Origin: REEB76 sp963774895
GTDB lineage: Bacteria; Pseudomonadota; Gammaproteobacteria; Natronospirales; REEB76
Assembly (NCBI GenBank): GCA_963774895.1
Contig: CAVZGN010000001.1
Span: 558,001-622,000, forward strand
Direction: 5' to 3'
DNA: 64,000 bases
Shown: positions 45,624 to 55,364 of the stretch, piece after piece
Numbering within the stretch: position 1 is the stretch's first letter
How the letters are laid out: each line of letters begins with the position of its first letter
Program-made: the position numbers and the translations under genes
The notes under the pieces: model-generated
Told to the model about the DNA's origin: nothing
Database searches by the model: none
The model's input: the letters and a program-made list of their open reading frames with translations, nothing else

Positions 45624-47069
45624 TTACAGAATCGGCGCGAACAGTCTGGCAACGTTCATAAGCAAGCGCCGCGGAGCGGACGACTGTTCATATTCGTCGC
45701 GCGCGATTTGAACCGATTGGGCAAAATCCTTCTTCAGCATTCTTCCCACTGATGTCGCGAAGCCCTTGTCGACCGTCAGCACGGTGATTTCGAAATTCAG
45801 CCGCAACGAACGGTTATCCAGGTTGGCGCTGCCCACCGAGGCTGCATCCTCATTGATGAGCATGACTTTCTCGTGGATGAATCCCGGCTGGTAACGATAG
45901 ACCTTGATACCCGCACACACTGCCTCATAGGCATACAAAGACGAGGCATTGAAGACGATGTAGTGGTCGGGGCGGTTCGGTATCAGCACGCGTACATCCA
46001 CGCCCCGCAGCACCGCGAGCTTGAGAGCCGTGAATACTGCTTCGTCCGGCACGAAGTAGGGCGTCGTGATCCACAGGCGTGAGCGTGCCGAGTTGATTGC
46101 CTGCACGAAGAAATATTTGCAGGTCTCGCGTGTATCCGCAGGTCCGCTTGGGACCACCTGGCAGTGCATGTTGCGGCGTCTCAATCTGGGCTGCCAGCGC
46201 AATTCCGGCACACGCCCGGTGGCCCAGAACCAGTCTTCCACGAACGTCAGCTGTATGCCGGCTACCGCCAGTCCGGTCACATCGATGTGGGTATCACGCC
46301 AGGGGCTGAGCGGAGGTTTGAGACCCAGGTACTCATCACCGGCATTGTGGCCGCCCACGAATGCGCGTTCACCGTCCACCACCACGATCTTGCGGTGATT
46401 GCGGAAATTGAGCTGATAGCGGTTCATCAGCCTGCGACGGCGAGTCAGGAATTCCTGGACCTGCACATGCGCGGCGCGCAACTCATCCAGGTAGGGTTCC
46501 GGCAGATCGTGGCAGCCAATGCCGTCATACAGGAAGTGCACCTTAACGCCGGCCCGGGCCTTGGAGATCAGCGCGTCTTTCAGGCGGCGTCCAATACCGT
46601 CGTCATGCACGATGAAGAATTGCACCAGGACGTATTTTTTTGCAGTAGCGATCGCGGCGAGTATGGCCACGAAGGTTGCCTCGCCGTTAATCAGCAGCCG
46701 CACTTCGTTGCTACGTGTGAATGGAAGTCCGGTGAGTTCCGCCAGCGTTTGGATACCGGTAAGCATGTGCCCGACCTGCGCTTCGGCTTCCACACGCGCT
46801 TGCTTGCTATATTGGAAAGCACGCGCATGGGTATAGAACTGGTGGTTGCGTGCACGGCGGGCGGCTACATAACCCTCGAATTTCGTGCGGCCGAAGATCA
46901 GATAAGGCACGAGCGCCAGATACGGCATGAATATCAGCGACACGGCCCAGGCGATGGCGCCCTGTGGCGTGCGTGCCGTGAGAGCCGCGTGTGCGGCCGC
47001 CACCAAGCCCATGAGGTGCAGCAGGGCGATGCTAGAGACGATGGCGGCGTGCAGGATCTCGGTATGCAT
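45624..47069 (-). CDS. cls: cardiolipin synthase
   Basis: Condenses phosphatidylglycerol (or PG and PE) to cardiolipin at the inner membrane. The 481-aa protein has two N-terminal membrane segments with the family loop YLIFGRTKFEGY, and two phospholipase D HKD motifs: NHRKIVVVDGERAFVGG and HEKVMLINEDAASVGSANLD. The C-terminus matches the ClsA type (FAQSVQIARDEYEQ). It lies 21 bp from the valS end and may be in the same transcript. Confidence 0.94.
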   Translation of the reverse strand: MHTEILHAAIVSSIALLHLMGLVAAAHAALTARTPQGAIAWAVSLIFMPYLALVPYLIFGRTKFEGYVAARRARNHQFYTHARAFQYSKQARVEAEAQVGHMLTGIQTLAELTGLPFTRSNEVRLLINGEATFVAILAAIATAKKYVLVQFFIVHDDGIGRRLKDALISKARAGVKVHFLYDGIGCHDLPEPYLDELRAAHVQVQEFLTRRRRLMNRYQLNFRNHRKIVVVDGERAFVGGHNAGDEYLGLKPPLSPWRDTHIDVTGLAVAGIQLTFVEDWFWATGRVPELRWQPRLRRRNMHCQVVPSGPADTRETCKYFFVQAINSARSRLWITTPYFVPDEAVFTALKLAVLRGVDVRVLIPNRPDHYIVFNASSLYAYEAVCAGIKVYRYQPGFIHEKVMLINEDAASVGSANLDNRSLRLNFEITVLTVDKGFATSVGRMLKKDFAQSVQIARDEYEQSSAPRRLLMNVARLFAPIL

Positions 47070-47090
47070 ATCAGTGAGCGTCGAAACCGG

Positions 47091-49937
47091 TCAGCCGAGC
47101 TGGCGGATGTTCGCTATCCGGCTTTCTAGTTCGCGTAGAGTACTGGCAACCTCAGTCGCCCGGGCACGTTCCTTTTCCACAAGTTCAGCAGGGGCCTTGC
47201 CAACAAATGCATCGTTGCCGAGTTTTGCCTCAATCCGTTCTTGATCGCCACGCAACTTGGCAAGCTGCTTTTCTAGCCGCGAGAGTTCCGCCGGTACGTC
47301 GATCAACCCTTCGAATGGTATATATAGCTGCGCATCGTCAACTGTAACTATGGCGGAAGCGCGTGGCGGAGGTTCTCCGGGTTTCAAAGGTGTTATGGAT
47401 TCCAGTCGGGCCAGGAATGATAACTCAACACCAATTCGGCCGAACAAGCCCGGATTACGGTTTCCGGCTTCGAGGATCACACATATGGGTTTAGAGGGCG
47501 ACACATTATGTTCGCTGCGTATCTTGCGGATATCACCGACCGCACCAATCAAAAATGTGATATCGCTGGTCACACTCCCGGATTGCTGCAATTCCTGTCT
47601 GAAAATGGGGTATTTCTGTAGAGAAATTGAATCACCTTGAATGCCGAGTCTGGGCGCAACCAGTTGCCATAATTCTTCCGTGATAAATGGAATAATCGGG
47701 TGTAGCGCACGGAGCAGAGCTTCAAGAATGTACAAAAGCGTATGCCGAGTGGAGTCCGCGGCCTTGCGATCTGGGCCGTTGAGCGCCGGCTTGGATAATT
47801 CGATGAACCAGTCGCAATACCTGCTCCAGGTGAACTCATACAAATCCTGCGCCATCAGATCGAAGCGGTAGGACTTGAAATGACCTTCGATATTCAATAA
47901 TAGATGTTGAAGCTCGTTCAGGATCCATTTTTCTGCCACAGTCCTGGGTTCAAATTTTGTGGGCGCCTGAAACTCTTGGGTATTCATGAGCACATAACGC
48001 GCTGCATTCCAGAGCTTGGTGCAGAAATTGCGGTAGCCCTCGCAGCGCTTCAGGTCGAAGTTGATGGTGCGGCTGTAGGTGGCCAGGGCCGCGAAGGTGA
48101 AGCGCAGGGCGTCGGCGCCCACCGCCGGTATCCCATCGGGGTAGTCGCGGCGGATGCGCCTGGCGGCTTTGTCACGCACCTGCGGCAACAGCAGGCTTTC
48201 GGTGGATTTCTTCACCAATGCGTCCAGGCCGATACCATCCATCAGATCCAGCGGATCGATGGTATTGCCTTTGGATTTGGACATCTTCTGTCCTTCGGAA
48301 TCCCGCACGATGGCATTGATGTACACCTCTTTGAAGGGCACGCGCTTGGTGAAGTACTGGGTCGCCATCACCATGCGCGCCACCCAGAAGAAGATGATGT
48401 CGAAGCCGGTGACCAGCACCGAGGAGGGCAGGAATTTCTGATCATTCGACCAGTCGGCGACGATCTTTCCATATTCATTCTTCACCGGGCCTGTGGACGG
48501 CCATCCGAGGGTGGAGAACGGCCAAAGCGCGGAGCTGAACCAGGTGTCCAACACATCTTCGTCCTGACTGAGCTTTCCAGCTGGTGGCTTGTTGCCGTGT
48601 TTTATCGCATCGGTTTCATTTTCGCCAACGAAAATATTGCTGGCCTCGTCATACCAGGCCGGGATGCGATGTCCCCACCACAGCTGACGGCTCACACACC
48701 AGTCCTGGATGTTTTCCAGCCACTGGGTGTAAGTCGTTGACCAATTGTCCGGCACGAACTTGATGTTGCCGTCTTTGACTGCATTCAGTGCTTGTTCAGT
48801 AATGGCTTTGCGCCCACCAAGGCCGGGTTTGCCATCCACCCGTGTATCGCTGGTGAGATCCAGAAACCACTGGTCCGTGAGCATGGGTTCGATGACGGCG
48901 TCGGAACGCTGGCTTACAGGCACCATGAGTTTATGTTTACGGGTTTCAATCAGGAACCCGGCTGTCTCCAGATCTGCGAGTACATGTTTGCGTGCAGCAA
49001 AACGATCCAAGCCGCGATACGTCAACGGTGCAGCATCGCTGACCTTCGCATCCAGGGTAAATATAGTCAGCACTGGTAACTGGTGACGTTGACCGATCTT
49101 GTAGTCATTGAAGTCATGAGCCGGCGTGATCTTCACTGCGCCGGTTCCGAATTCCTTATCGACGTATTCGTAGCCGATAACCGGGATTTCACGTTCTGAT
49201 AGTGGCAGCTTGAGTTTCTTGCCTATCAGTTTTTTATATCGGGTATCTTCAGGATTGACAGCGACCGCCACGTCGCCCAGCATGGTTTCCGGTCGCGTGG
49301 TCGCGATCACCAGGCCTTCACCACCATCGGCCGCTGGATAGCGGATGAACCACAGATGGCCATCGCGTTCCTCGTTGTTGACTTCAAGATCGGAGACCGC
49401 AGTCTGTAGCACCGGATCCCAATGCACCAGGCGTTTGCCGCGATACAGCAAACCCGCGCGGTACCAGTCAATGAATACGCGGCGCACGGCGGCAGACAGG
49501 CCCGCATCCATGGTGAAACGTTCCCGCGACCAGTCGATGGAAGCGCCGAGCCGGCGCATCTGTTTGGTGATGACCGATCCGGATTCGTCTTTCCACTGCC
49601 AGACGCGTTTGATGAATTGCTCGCGTCCCAAGTCATGGCGGGACTTGCCCTCGGCCGCCAGCTGGTTTTCGACGATTTTCTGGGTGGCGATGCCGGCATG
49701 ATCGGTGCCGCCCTGCCATAGCACGCATTCGCCGCACATGCGGTGGTAGCGGATGAGGATATCCATGAGCGTCTGCTGGAAGGCATGGCCCATGTGCAAG
49801 GTGCCGGTGACGTTCGGCGGCGGCAGCAGTATGCAGTAGGGCTTGTCGCCGTCTACACGCGGAGCGAAATAGCCGTGCCGTTCCCAGTTGTCATACCAGC
49901 GCTGTTCGATGGCCTGCGGGTCGTAGGTCTTGTCCAT
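47091..49937 (-). CDS. valS: valyl-tRNA synthetase
   Basis: Class I synthetase charging tRNA-Val and editing Thr. The 948-aa protein has PPPNVTGTLHMGHAFQ (HIGH motif), a CP1 editing domain with TTRPETMLGDVAVAVNPED, KMSKS in GQKMSKSKGNTID and an anticodon-binding domain. A C-terminal coiled coil (about the last 65 residues) completes the family architecture. I chose the ATG at 49937 (MDKTYDPQAIEQRW) rather than an in-frame start 39 bp upstream. It is the last gene of pepA-holC-(unknown)-valS. Confidence 0.96.
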   Translation of the reverse strand: MDKTYDPQAIEQRWYDNWERHGYFAPRVDGDKPYCILLPPPNVTGTLHMGHAFQQTLMDILIRYHRMCGECVLWQGGTDHAGIATQKIVENQLAAEGKSRHDLGREQFIKRVWQWKDESGSVITKQMRRLGASIDWSRERFTMDAGLSAAVRRVFIDWYRAGLLYRGKRLVHWDPVLQTAVSDLEVNNEERDGHLWFIRYPAADGGEGLVIATTRPETMLGDVAVAVNPEDTRYKKLIGKKLKLPLSEREIPVIGYEYVDKEFGTGAVKITPAHDFNDYKIGQRHQLPVLTIFTLDAKVSDAAPLTYRGLDRFAARKHVLADLETAGFLIETRKHKLMVPVSQRSDAVIEPMLTDQWFLDLTSDTRVDGKPGLGGRKAITEQALNAVKDGNIKFVPDNWSTTYTQWLENIQDWCVSRQLWWGHRIPAWYDEASNIFVGENETDAIKHGNKPPAGKLSQDEDVLDTWFSSALWPFSTLGWPSTGPVKNEYGKIVADWSNDQKFLPSSVLVTGFDIIFFWVARMVMATQYFTKRVPFKEVYINAIVRDSEGQKMSKSKGNTIDPLDLMDGIGLDALVKKSTESLLLPQVRDKAARRIRRDYPDGIPAVGADALRFTFAALATYSRTINFDLKRCEGYRNFCTKLWNAARYVLMNTQEFQAPTKFEPRTVAEKWILNELQHLLLNIEGHFKSYRFDLMAQDLYEFTWSRYCDWFIELSKPALNGPDRKAADSTRHTLLYILEALLRALHPIIPFITEELWQLVAPRLGIQGDSISLQKYPIFRQELQQSGSVTSDITFLIGAVGDIRKIRSEHNVSPSKPICVILEAGNRNPGLFGRIGVELSFLARLESITPLKPGEPPPRASAIVTVDDAQLYIPFEGLIDVPAELSRLEKQLAKLRGDQERIEAKLGNDAFVGKAPAELVEKERARATEVASTLRELESRIANIRQLG

Positions 49938-50020
49938 ATACTTGTGTACAAGCGATGCGGAGCGCCGCGCGGGCACGGCGAGTGGGGGATTATATCAGCG
50001 GCTACCGGCGCAACCGGGCT

Positions 50021-50347
50021 TCAACTGCCGTGGCCATTTTCCTTGAGCACGGCCACGACAATCGCCGGGATTTCCTTGCGCAGCTTCTCCCGGAGCTTTT
50101 CCATGAGCATGGCCTGGACCTCCGTCGAGGCATCGCGCAGTAACCGCTCGGTGAGCGCTGCGATGCGTTGCGTGAGCATCTCGCTCAGGACCTCCTTGGA
50201 GATGACGGCGGTAGCCGGCTGTTTCGCAACCGGCGCAGCTGCTGGAGGTTTTGGAGGCACGGGGTTGCCGTCACCGGGCGTGACTACGTCTTCCAGTACG
50301 GGTATATCCGGGGCCGGTGGCGTATCGAAGGGGCGGATAGGCGACAT
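50021..50347 (-). CDS. small protein of unknown function between holC and valS
   Basis: A 108-aa protein with a Pro-rich N-terminal half (FDTPPAPDIPVLEDVVTPGDGNPVPPKPPAAAP) and a helical C-terminal half (LSEMLTQRIAALTERLL then VQAMLMEKLREKLRKEIPAIV). Proteins of this kind occur between holC and valS in several gammaproteobacteria. No catalytic motif is visible. It starts 8 bp after holC ends, so it is in the same operon. The helical part may be a protein-interaction segment. Confidence 0.7.
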   Translation of the reverse strand: MSPIRPFDTPPAPDIPVLEDVVTPGDGNPVPPKPPAAAPVAKQPATAVISKEVLSEMLTQRIAALTERLLRDASTEVQAMLMEKLREKLRKEIPAIVVAVLKENGHGS

Positions 50348-50355
50348 GCGCTTGC

Positions 50356-50775
50356 TCAGAGCTTATGGGTTTCCAGAGGATAGCCCCGATCCTTGTAGAA
50401 ACGGAAGCGCTCACGTCCCTGGGCGCGGATTTCATCGTTGGCATCCAGGACTTCGGCCACCCGCTCGAAGCGGCTGAAGAAACCCGGTATCTCCGGGCTG
50501 AGGTTGATCAGTAGATGAAAATCCGCGGACGGTTCCTGACCGAAACCCAGGTGTATCGGTGTCTGCAGATCTTCTCCGGCGAAGCAATGCGGCAGGAAAC
50601 TCCGGTCACGGAATGTCCACATGAGATTATCCAACTCGCGTGCATCGACTTCCGAAGCCAGGTGCACGAAGCTGCGGTGTCCCAGCCCGAAGGCTTTCTC
50701 CGCGAGTTTACAGCTGAACAGCGCGCGTCCCCGGGGATTGCTGTCGGGAAGTACGTAGAAATCAACTTGCGTCAT
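50356..50775 (-). CDS. holC: DNA polymerase III chi subunit
   Basis: Subunit of the clamp-loader complex that links polymerase III to SSB. The 139-aa protein has the chi pattern: MTQVDFYVLPDSNPRGRALFSCKLAEKAFGLGHRSFVHL, an LDNLMWTFRDRSFLPH block, and the ending FRFYKDRGYPLETHKL. The order pepA-holC-valS is conserved in gammaproteobacteria. It is separated from pepA by 137 bp containing palindromic repeats. Confidence 0.93.
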   Translation of the reverse strand: MTQVDFYVLPDSNPRGRALFSCKLAEKAFGLGHRSFVHLASEVDARELDNLMWTFRDRSFLPHCFAGEDLQTPIHLGFGQEPSADFHLLINLSPEIPGFFSRFERVAEVLDANDEIRAQGRERFRFYKDRGYPLETHKL

Positions 50776-50778
50776 GGC

Positions 50779-50893
50779 CCCCTCACCCCTTTCAGGCTAC
50801 ACAATCCTGTTCCGCCTGTAAGTCCAGAGCTGCCATCCTTGGCAGCCCGCTCATCGCTTCGCGATTCGCCCTCTCCCGCAAGGGGAGAGGGGA
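50779..50893. repeat. mosaic palindromic repeat between pepA and holC
   Basis: CCCTCACCCC and CTCTCCCGCAAGGGGAGAGG arms of the type seen at 12959 and 61204 flank a 67-bp unit (50804-50870). That unit has the hairpin GCTGCCATCCTTGGCAGC and closely matches the reverse complement of 56053-56120. It lies within the pepA-holC gap, inside the presumed operon, where hairpins may reduce read-through or stabilise mRNA. Confidence 0.75.
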
Positions 50894-50912
50894 CATGCAG
50901 TGTGTAGCTTTG

Positions 50913-52397
50913 CTACGCACGGTCCAATAAATATTGCACCAGTAATGGCACTGGCCGGCCGGTGGCGCCTTTTTCTGCTTCACTCTTCCAGGCGGTGCCG
51001 GCGATATCCAGATGCGCCCAGCGCATGCCTTGGGTAAATCGCGACAGATAGCAGGCGGCTGTGATAGCGCCGCCTTCTCGTCCCCCTACATTGGCGAAAT
51101 CCGCGAAGTTGCTCTTCAGTCCTTCTTGATAATCGTCGTACAAAGGCAATTGCCAGGCGCGGTCGGTGGATTTTTCACCGGCATTCCAAAGTTCCTTGAT
51201 CAGGCTGTCGTCATTTCCGAACAGGCCGGATAACACATGACCGAGGGCGATGACGCAGGCGCCCGTGAGCGTGGCAATATCCACGATGGCGACAGGCTTG
51301 AAGCGCTGCGCATAGGTGAGTGCGTCGCAGAGGATCAGCCGACCTTCCGCATCGGTATTTAGGATCTCAACCGTCTGTCCGGACATGGTCTTGACGATAT
51401 CCGCGGGTTTAACGGCGTTGCCATCGGGAAGATTTTCCGCGCTCGGCACCACGCCGACGAGATTGATCTTCAGACCCAACTGCATGACCGCCTTGAGAGC
51501 GCCGAACACACTGGCGGCGCCACACATGTCGAATTTCATCTCGTCCATGGCGGCGGATGGCTTGATCGAGATGCCGCCGGCATCGAAGGTGATGCCCTTG
51601 CCGACGAGCACTTGAGGCGGTGCGTTTTTGGGGCCACCGCGATATTCCATGATGATGAATTTTGCCGGCTGGCGGCTGCCGCGCGCCACCGCCAGCAACG
51701 CACCCATGCCGAGTTTTTTCATCTGCGCTTCTTCCAGCACCGTGACTTTCAATTTTCCGCCTTTACCGAGTTTGCGTGCTGCGTTCGCCAGATAGGCGGG
51801 TGTGCAAATATTCGGTGGCAGATTGCCCAGATCTTTTGCCAGAGCCACGCCGGTGGCGATGGCATTGCCATCACGTAGACCCTGTTCCCCGGTAATCAAT
51901 TCTTTTTCGCTGGATACCAGCAGTACCAGTTTCTGCAGCGTCGGTTTGTGGTTGTCCTGCTTGCCTTTGCACTGATCAAACCGGTAGTTGGCATCCACGG
52001 TCGCTTCCAGCGCGTGCCGGACGCGTTGATAGGCATCCGTATCACGGACCTGAATCTGCGATAGGGTGCTGGCAGCTTCGTGGACGCCATTGTCGTTGAG
52101 CGCCCGGGCTGCCTGAAGCGCGGCCTTTCTATAGGCTTGCAGGTTGAAATCCTGCTGTTTGCCGAGCCCCACGAGCAGTAGTTGGGCGGCACCGATTCCC
52201 GGTACCTTGAGCAACAGCAGGTTCTGGCCGCTGCGGCCATCAAACGTGCCGTCCTTGATGAGTTTGCTGAGATAGCCGTGGCTGGCCTTGTCCAGCGTCT
52301 GGGTAGCCGGCGCCAGGTTGCCACCGGCAAATACCCCGGCCACCAGGCAAGCAGTGGGCAGCCGCTCGGGCTTGGTATCTTTTATCGAAAATTGCAT
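50913..52397 (-). CDS. pepA: leucyl aminopeptidase
   Basis: M17 di-zinc aminopeptidase. The protein of about 494 aa has the metal/active-site blocks VGKGITFDAGGISIKPSAAMDEMKFDMCGAA and the signature NTDAEGRL, plus KPADIVKTMSGQTVEILN. The ending contains WAHLDIAGTAW, typical of PepA. The start is taken at ATG 52397 (MQFSIKD), as in family members, not the in-frame start 21 bp upstream. It is divergent from lptF, the usual arrangement, so the promoters for both lie in 52398-52604. Confidence 0.95.
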   Translation of the reverse strand: MQFSIKDTKPERLPTACLVAGVFAGGNLAPATQTLDKASHGYLSKLIKDGTFDGRSGQNLLLLKVPGIGAAQLLLVGLGKQQDFNLQAYRKAALQAARALNDNGVHEAASTLSQIQVRDTDAYQRVRHALEATVDANYRFDQCKGKQDNHKPTLQKLVLLVSSEKELITGEQGLRDGNAIATGVALAKDLGNLPPNICTPAYLANAARKLGKGGKLKVTVLEEAQMKKLGMGALLAVARGSRQPAKFIIMEYRGGPKNAPPQVLVGKGITFDAGGISIKPSAAMDEMKFDMCGAASVFGALKAVMQLGLKINLVGVVPSAENLPDGNAVKPADIVKTMSGQTVEILNTDAEGRLILCDALTYAQRFKPVAIVDIATLTGACVIALGHVLSGLFGNDDSLIKELWNAGEKSTDRAWQLPLYDDYQEGLKSNFADFANVGGREGGAITAACYLSRFTQGMRWAHLDIAGTAWKSEAEKGATGRPVPLLVQYLLDRA

Positions 52398-52604
52398 GTG
52401 GGTCTCTCTTTGCGGCAATCGTGGCTGATGGGCCCGTGCTTAAAAGCCATGGCGGAAACTGTTACCCTTGGCATTGCCGTGATTGCAATTGTTGTGTATC
52501 AAGACTGTTTATGTGTAGGCGTAGGTTTCCGATGGCGTGACCGCGAACAACGCGGGCGTTAGTTTACCGCATCACGCACAGCACCGGCATCACCGAGGAC
52601 GACA

Positions 52605-53714
52605 TTGACACGTATTGTTGACCGTTATCTTGTCCGCGAGACCCTGCTGACCTGGGCGGCGGTGACCGCGATTCTGATGCTGATTCTGCTAAGCAACCGC
52701 TTCGCGTTGCTGCTGGGGGACGCGGCCGCCGGCCGGCTGCCTAGGGACACGGTATTTGAGTTGCTGGGGCTTGCCTCGGTCAGTTATTTCATCGTGGTCA
52801 TACCGGTATCGTTGTTCCTGGCGGTGATGCTGGCATTGGGACGCCTGTACCGTGACAGTGAGATGACCACACTCATGGCCTGCGGCGTGAGTCCCGGGCA
52901 GATCTACCGGCCGCTCATGGCCGTCGCTGTGGTGCTGGCGGTGATTCTCGCAGCCCTTTCCCTGGAGGTCGCGCCGTGGGCGGTACGGCTCACCACCGTT
53001 ATCAAGACCTACGGCCAGCATAATGCTCAAGTGGGCAGTTTTGAATCCGGACGTTTCAAGGTGGACCAGAACGGCCGCGGCGTTTTATATGCAGCGGGAG
53101 TAAGCGCTAATGGACATGACCTACAGAATGTTTTTATGGAGGGACCGAATGGCGAACGCCAGGATGTGATTTCCGCCAATACCGGCACGCGCCAGACAAG
53201 CGGTGATAACGGCGCTGGCACACTGGTGCTGCATGACGGTTACCGTTACGACGGCATACCCGGGCAGGCTGATTTCCGCATCGTGCAGTTCGCCGAGCAC
53301 GGCATCCGTATCTCGCCCTCCGTACCTAATCTGGGTCAGGAGGGCTACGCCGAGATGCCCACGCCTGTACTGTTGCATTCACCGGATTTGGCCGCGGCTT
53401 CAGAATTCCAGTGGCGCCTGTCGGTACCACTGGCGGCGCTGCTGCTCACATTTCTAGCTGTGCCCTTGGCACGCACTTCGCCACGCCAGGGACGTTACGG
53501 CAAATTATTCGCCGCCATCCTGACGTATGTGATCTATTCAAATCTGATCGGTATTGCGCGCGTGTGGCTCGAGAAAGATATCTTCCCAAGAAGTATCGGC
53601 ATCTGGTGGGTGCCGTTGCTGCTGTTGTTGGCGACAGTTGCGCTTCTGTATCAACAGTATGGTTGGCGCGGTCTGTTTTTCCCGCAACCGGGTGCTAACC
53701 ATGCGAGTGATTGA
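52605..53714 (+). CDS. lptF: LPS export permease LptF
   Basis: Inner-membrane component of the LptB2FG ABC transporter that extracts LPS for transport to the cell surface. The 369-aa protein has the YjgP/YjgQ architecture: three N-terminal helices with RYLVRETLLTWAAV, LALGRLYRDSEMTTLMACGVSPGQIYRPL (coupling helix), a periplasmic beta-jellyroll (about residues 125-260) and three C-terminal helices. The start is TTG with GAGG about 8 bp upstream. It overlaps lptG by 14 bp. Confidence 0.94.
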   Translation: MTRIVDRYLVRETLLTWAAVTAILMLILLSNRFALLLGDAAAGRLPRDTVFELLGLASVSYFIVVIPVSLFLAVMLALGRLYRDSEMTTLMACGVSPGQIYRPLMAVAVVLAVILAALSLEVAPWAVRLTTVIKTYGQHNAQVGSFESGRFKVDQNGRGVLYAAGVSANGHDLQNVFMEGPNGERQDVISANTGTRQTSGDNGAGTLVLHDGYRYDGIPGQADFRIVQFAEHGIRISPSVPNLGQEGYAEMPTPVLLHSPDLAAASEFQWRLSVPLAALLLTFLAVPLARTSPRQGRYGKLFAAILTYVIYSNLIGIARVWLEKDIFPRSIGIWWVPLLLLLATVALLYQQYGWRGLFFPQPGANHASD

Positions 53715-54765
53715 CCGGCATATCGCCACACAGGTGATTCTCAACAGCCTGCTGGTGCTGTTGGTGCTCACGGCACTCGCCAGTCTCATCACTTTCGTGG
53801 GCGAGTTCAATCATGTGGGGCAAAGCCGGTATTCGCTTACGGAAGCCGGCATTTACACCTTGCTTTACATACCTTCGCAGGCCTACAGCATGTTTGTGGT
53901 GGCGGTACTGCTGGGCGCTATGCTGGGGCTCGGCGATCTCGCCAGTCATAACGAACTCATGGTGATGCGCACGGCCGGCTTGTCAGTCACGCGCCTGGGA
54001 ATTTCCGCCATGGCCGGCGGTCTGGTGCTGCTGGCCCTATGCTTAGTGTTGGGTGAGTTCATCGCGCCGCCAGCGCAGCGCTACGCGGAAAACCGGCGTT
54101 CAGAATCTTTATACAACCAGGTTAATATTCTGGGTAACGGCGGCATCTGGGCCAAGGACGGCGAGATGTTTCTGAATGTCCGGCAGATGACCGAGCGCAA
54201 CAGCGCGCAAGGTATCTATATCTACCGCGTTGACAGCGGACATCATTTGCTGAGCATGGCCGAGGCGACTTCAGCAGTATTCAGCAATGGCACTTGGTTG
54301 CTCAAAGATCTACATGAGACAAAACTCACTCCCGCAGGCGCCACCACTCAGAACCTACCGAGTCTTGAATGGCACACGTATCTTGGGCCGGAGCTATTGA
54401 GCCTGTTTGTGGTGGAAAGCGACAGCCTCTCGGCCCGTGGACTCTATCAATATATCGAATACCTGCGCGCTAACGGCATCGATGCCAACCGCTACATCAC
54501 CGCATTCTGGGCGCGCATCGCACAACCTCTATCACTGCTGGTGATGCTGGTATTGGCTTTGCCGTTCGTATTTGGGCCATTGCGCTCCGCGACCACAGGC
54601 CAAAGGCTGGTGACCGGTATGCTCATTGGCATCGGCTTCATAGTGTTCAACAGCATCTTTACGCAGAGTGGTGTGGTGTTTGGCCTTAACCCAGTACTCA
54701 CGGCGTGGCTGCCCACCCTTCTGCTGGCTATTATCAGCGGCCTCGCCGTGAGCCGCATCCGTTGA
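53701..54765 (+). CDS. lptG: LPS export permease LptG
   Basis: Partner of LptF. The 354-aa protein begins MRVIDRHIATQVILNSLLVLLVL and has GLGDLASHNELMVMRTAGLSVTRLG (coupling helix), a periplasmic jellyroll, and C-terminal helices with PLSLLVMLVLALPFVFGPLR. The frame is open further upstream within lptF, but ATG 53701 matches the family N-terminus. Confidence 0.95.
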   Translation: MRVIDRHIATQVILNSLLVLLVLTALASLITFVGEFNHVGQSRYSLTEAGIYTLLYIPSQAYSMFVVAVLLGAMLGLGDLASHNELMVMRTAGLSVTRLGISAMAGGLVLLALCLVLGEFIAPPAQRYAENRRSESLYNQVNILGNGGIWAKDGEMFLNVRQMTERNSAQGIYIYRVDSGHHLLSMAEATSAVFSNGTWLLKDLHETKLTPAGATTQNLPSLEWHTYLGPELLSLFVVESDSLSARGLYQYIEYLRANGIDANRYITAFWARIAQPLSLLVMLVLALPFVFGPLRSATTGQRLVTGMLIGIGFIVFNSIFTQSGVVFGLNPVLTAWLPTLLLAIISGLAVSRIR

Positions 54766-54794
54766 TAGGTTTACTCCGGTTATGCGGGTGAGGA

Positions 54795-55205
54795 TTATTC
54801 GCCGGTATTCACGTCCTTGAGCGCTTGGCTGATACGCGCGGCATACTGCTGAGTGGCATCGAGATTCTTGGCATGCAAAGCCTGTTCCACGAGTGCCAGC
54901 ACATGTACAAGCTTGGAATGCTCTGGTGATTTTTTCCCGACGTCGTTTAATGCACCATTGCCCATGCCATTGCATGGGTTGCCTACATCCGCATCGAACT
55001 GTTTGCCTTTCGGTCCCTCCAGGCAGTTGATTACATGATGAAAGTGCATTATCGCGGTGGCTGTATCAGCGGCATTTGCCGCCATCGCCGCATGTGTAGT
55101 CGCGGTCGATATCTCTTGGTTGGCATTGCCGGCAGCAAAACCAACTATAGGCATGAGTAATGAAAAAAGCGCTGCAAGGCCAAAAGACAAAGTTTTCTTG
55201 TGCAT
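54795..55205 (-). CDS. small exported protein of unknown function
   Basis: A 136-aa protein with GGAGGAG before its ATG and a signal peptide (residues 1-24, ending GFAA). The mature part is helical, with HFHHVINCLEGPKG and NPCNGMGNGALND, giving two Cys and three His in a short central segment, which might bind a metal or haem or form a disulfide. I recognise a recurring proteobacterial type but no function. It converges on lptG and stands alone. Confidence 0.7.
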   Translation of the reverse strand: MHKKTLSFGLAALFSLLMPIVGFAAGNANQEISTATTHAAMAANAADTATAIMHFHHVINCLEGPKGKQFDADVGNPCNGMGNGALNDVGKKSPEHSKLVHVLALVEQALHAKNLDATQQYAARISQALKDVNTGE

Positions 55206-55364
55206 AATTTGCTCCTCCTGGTGGGATATTCAATAGTGGTGGTATCGTAATCGTTCTGAACTGGATCTTGCCTGGATACCGGCCTAGACGCTAAATACTA
55301 CCCGTAAATCATACCCGCTGAGCAGATTGTCTGGCTCCGGCGGCCGTGAGTGGGTGCGCGGTGG

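Noticed and set aside
46164..47129. 321-codon plus-strand frame
   Set aside because: Antisense to cls, whose two HKD motifs establish the coding strand.
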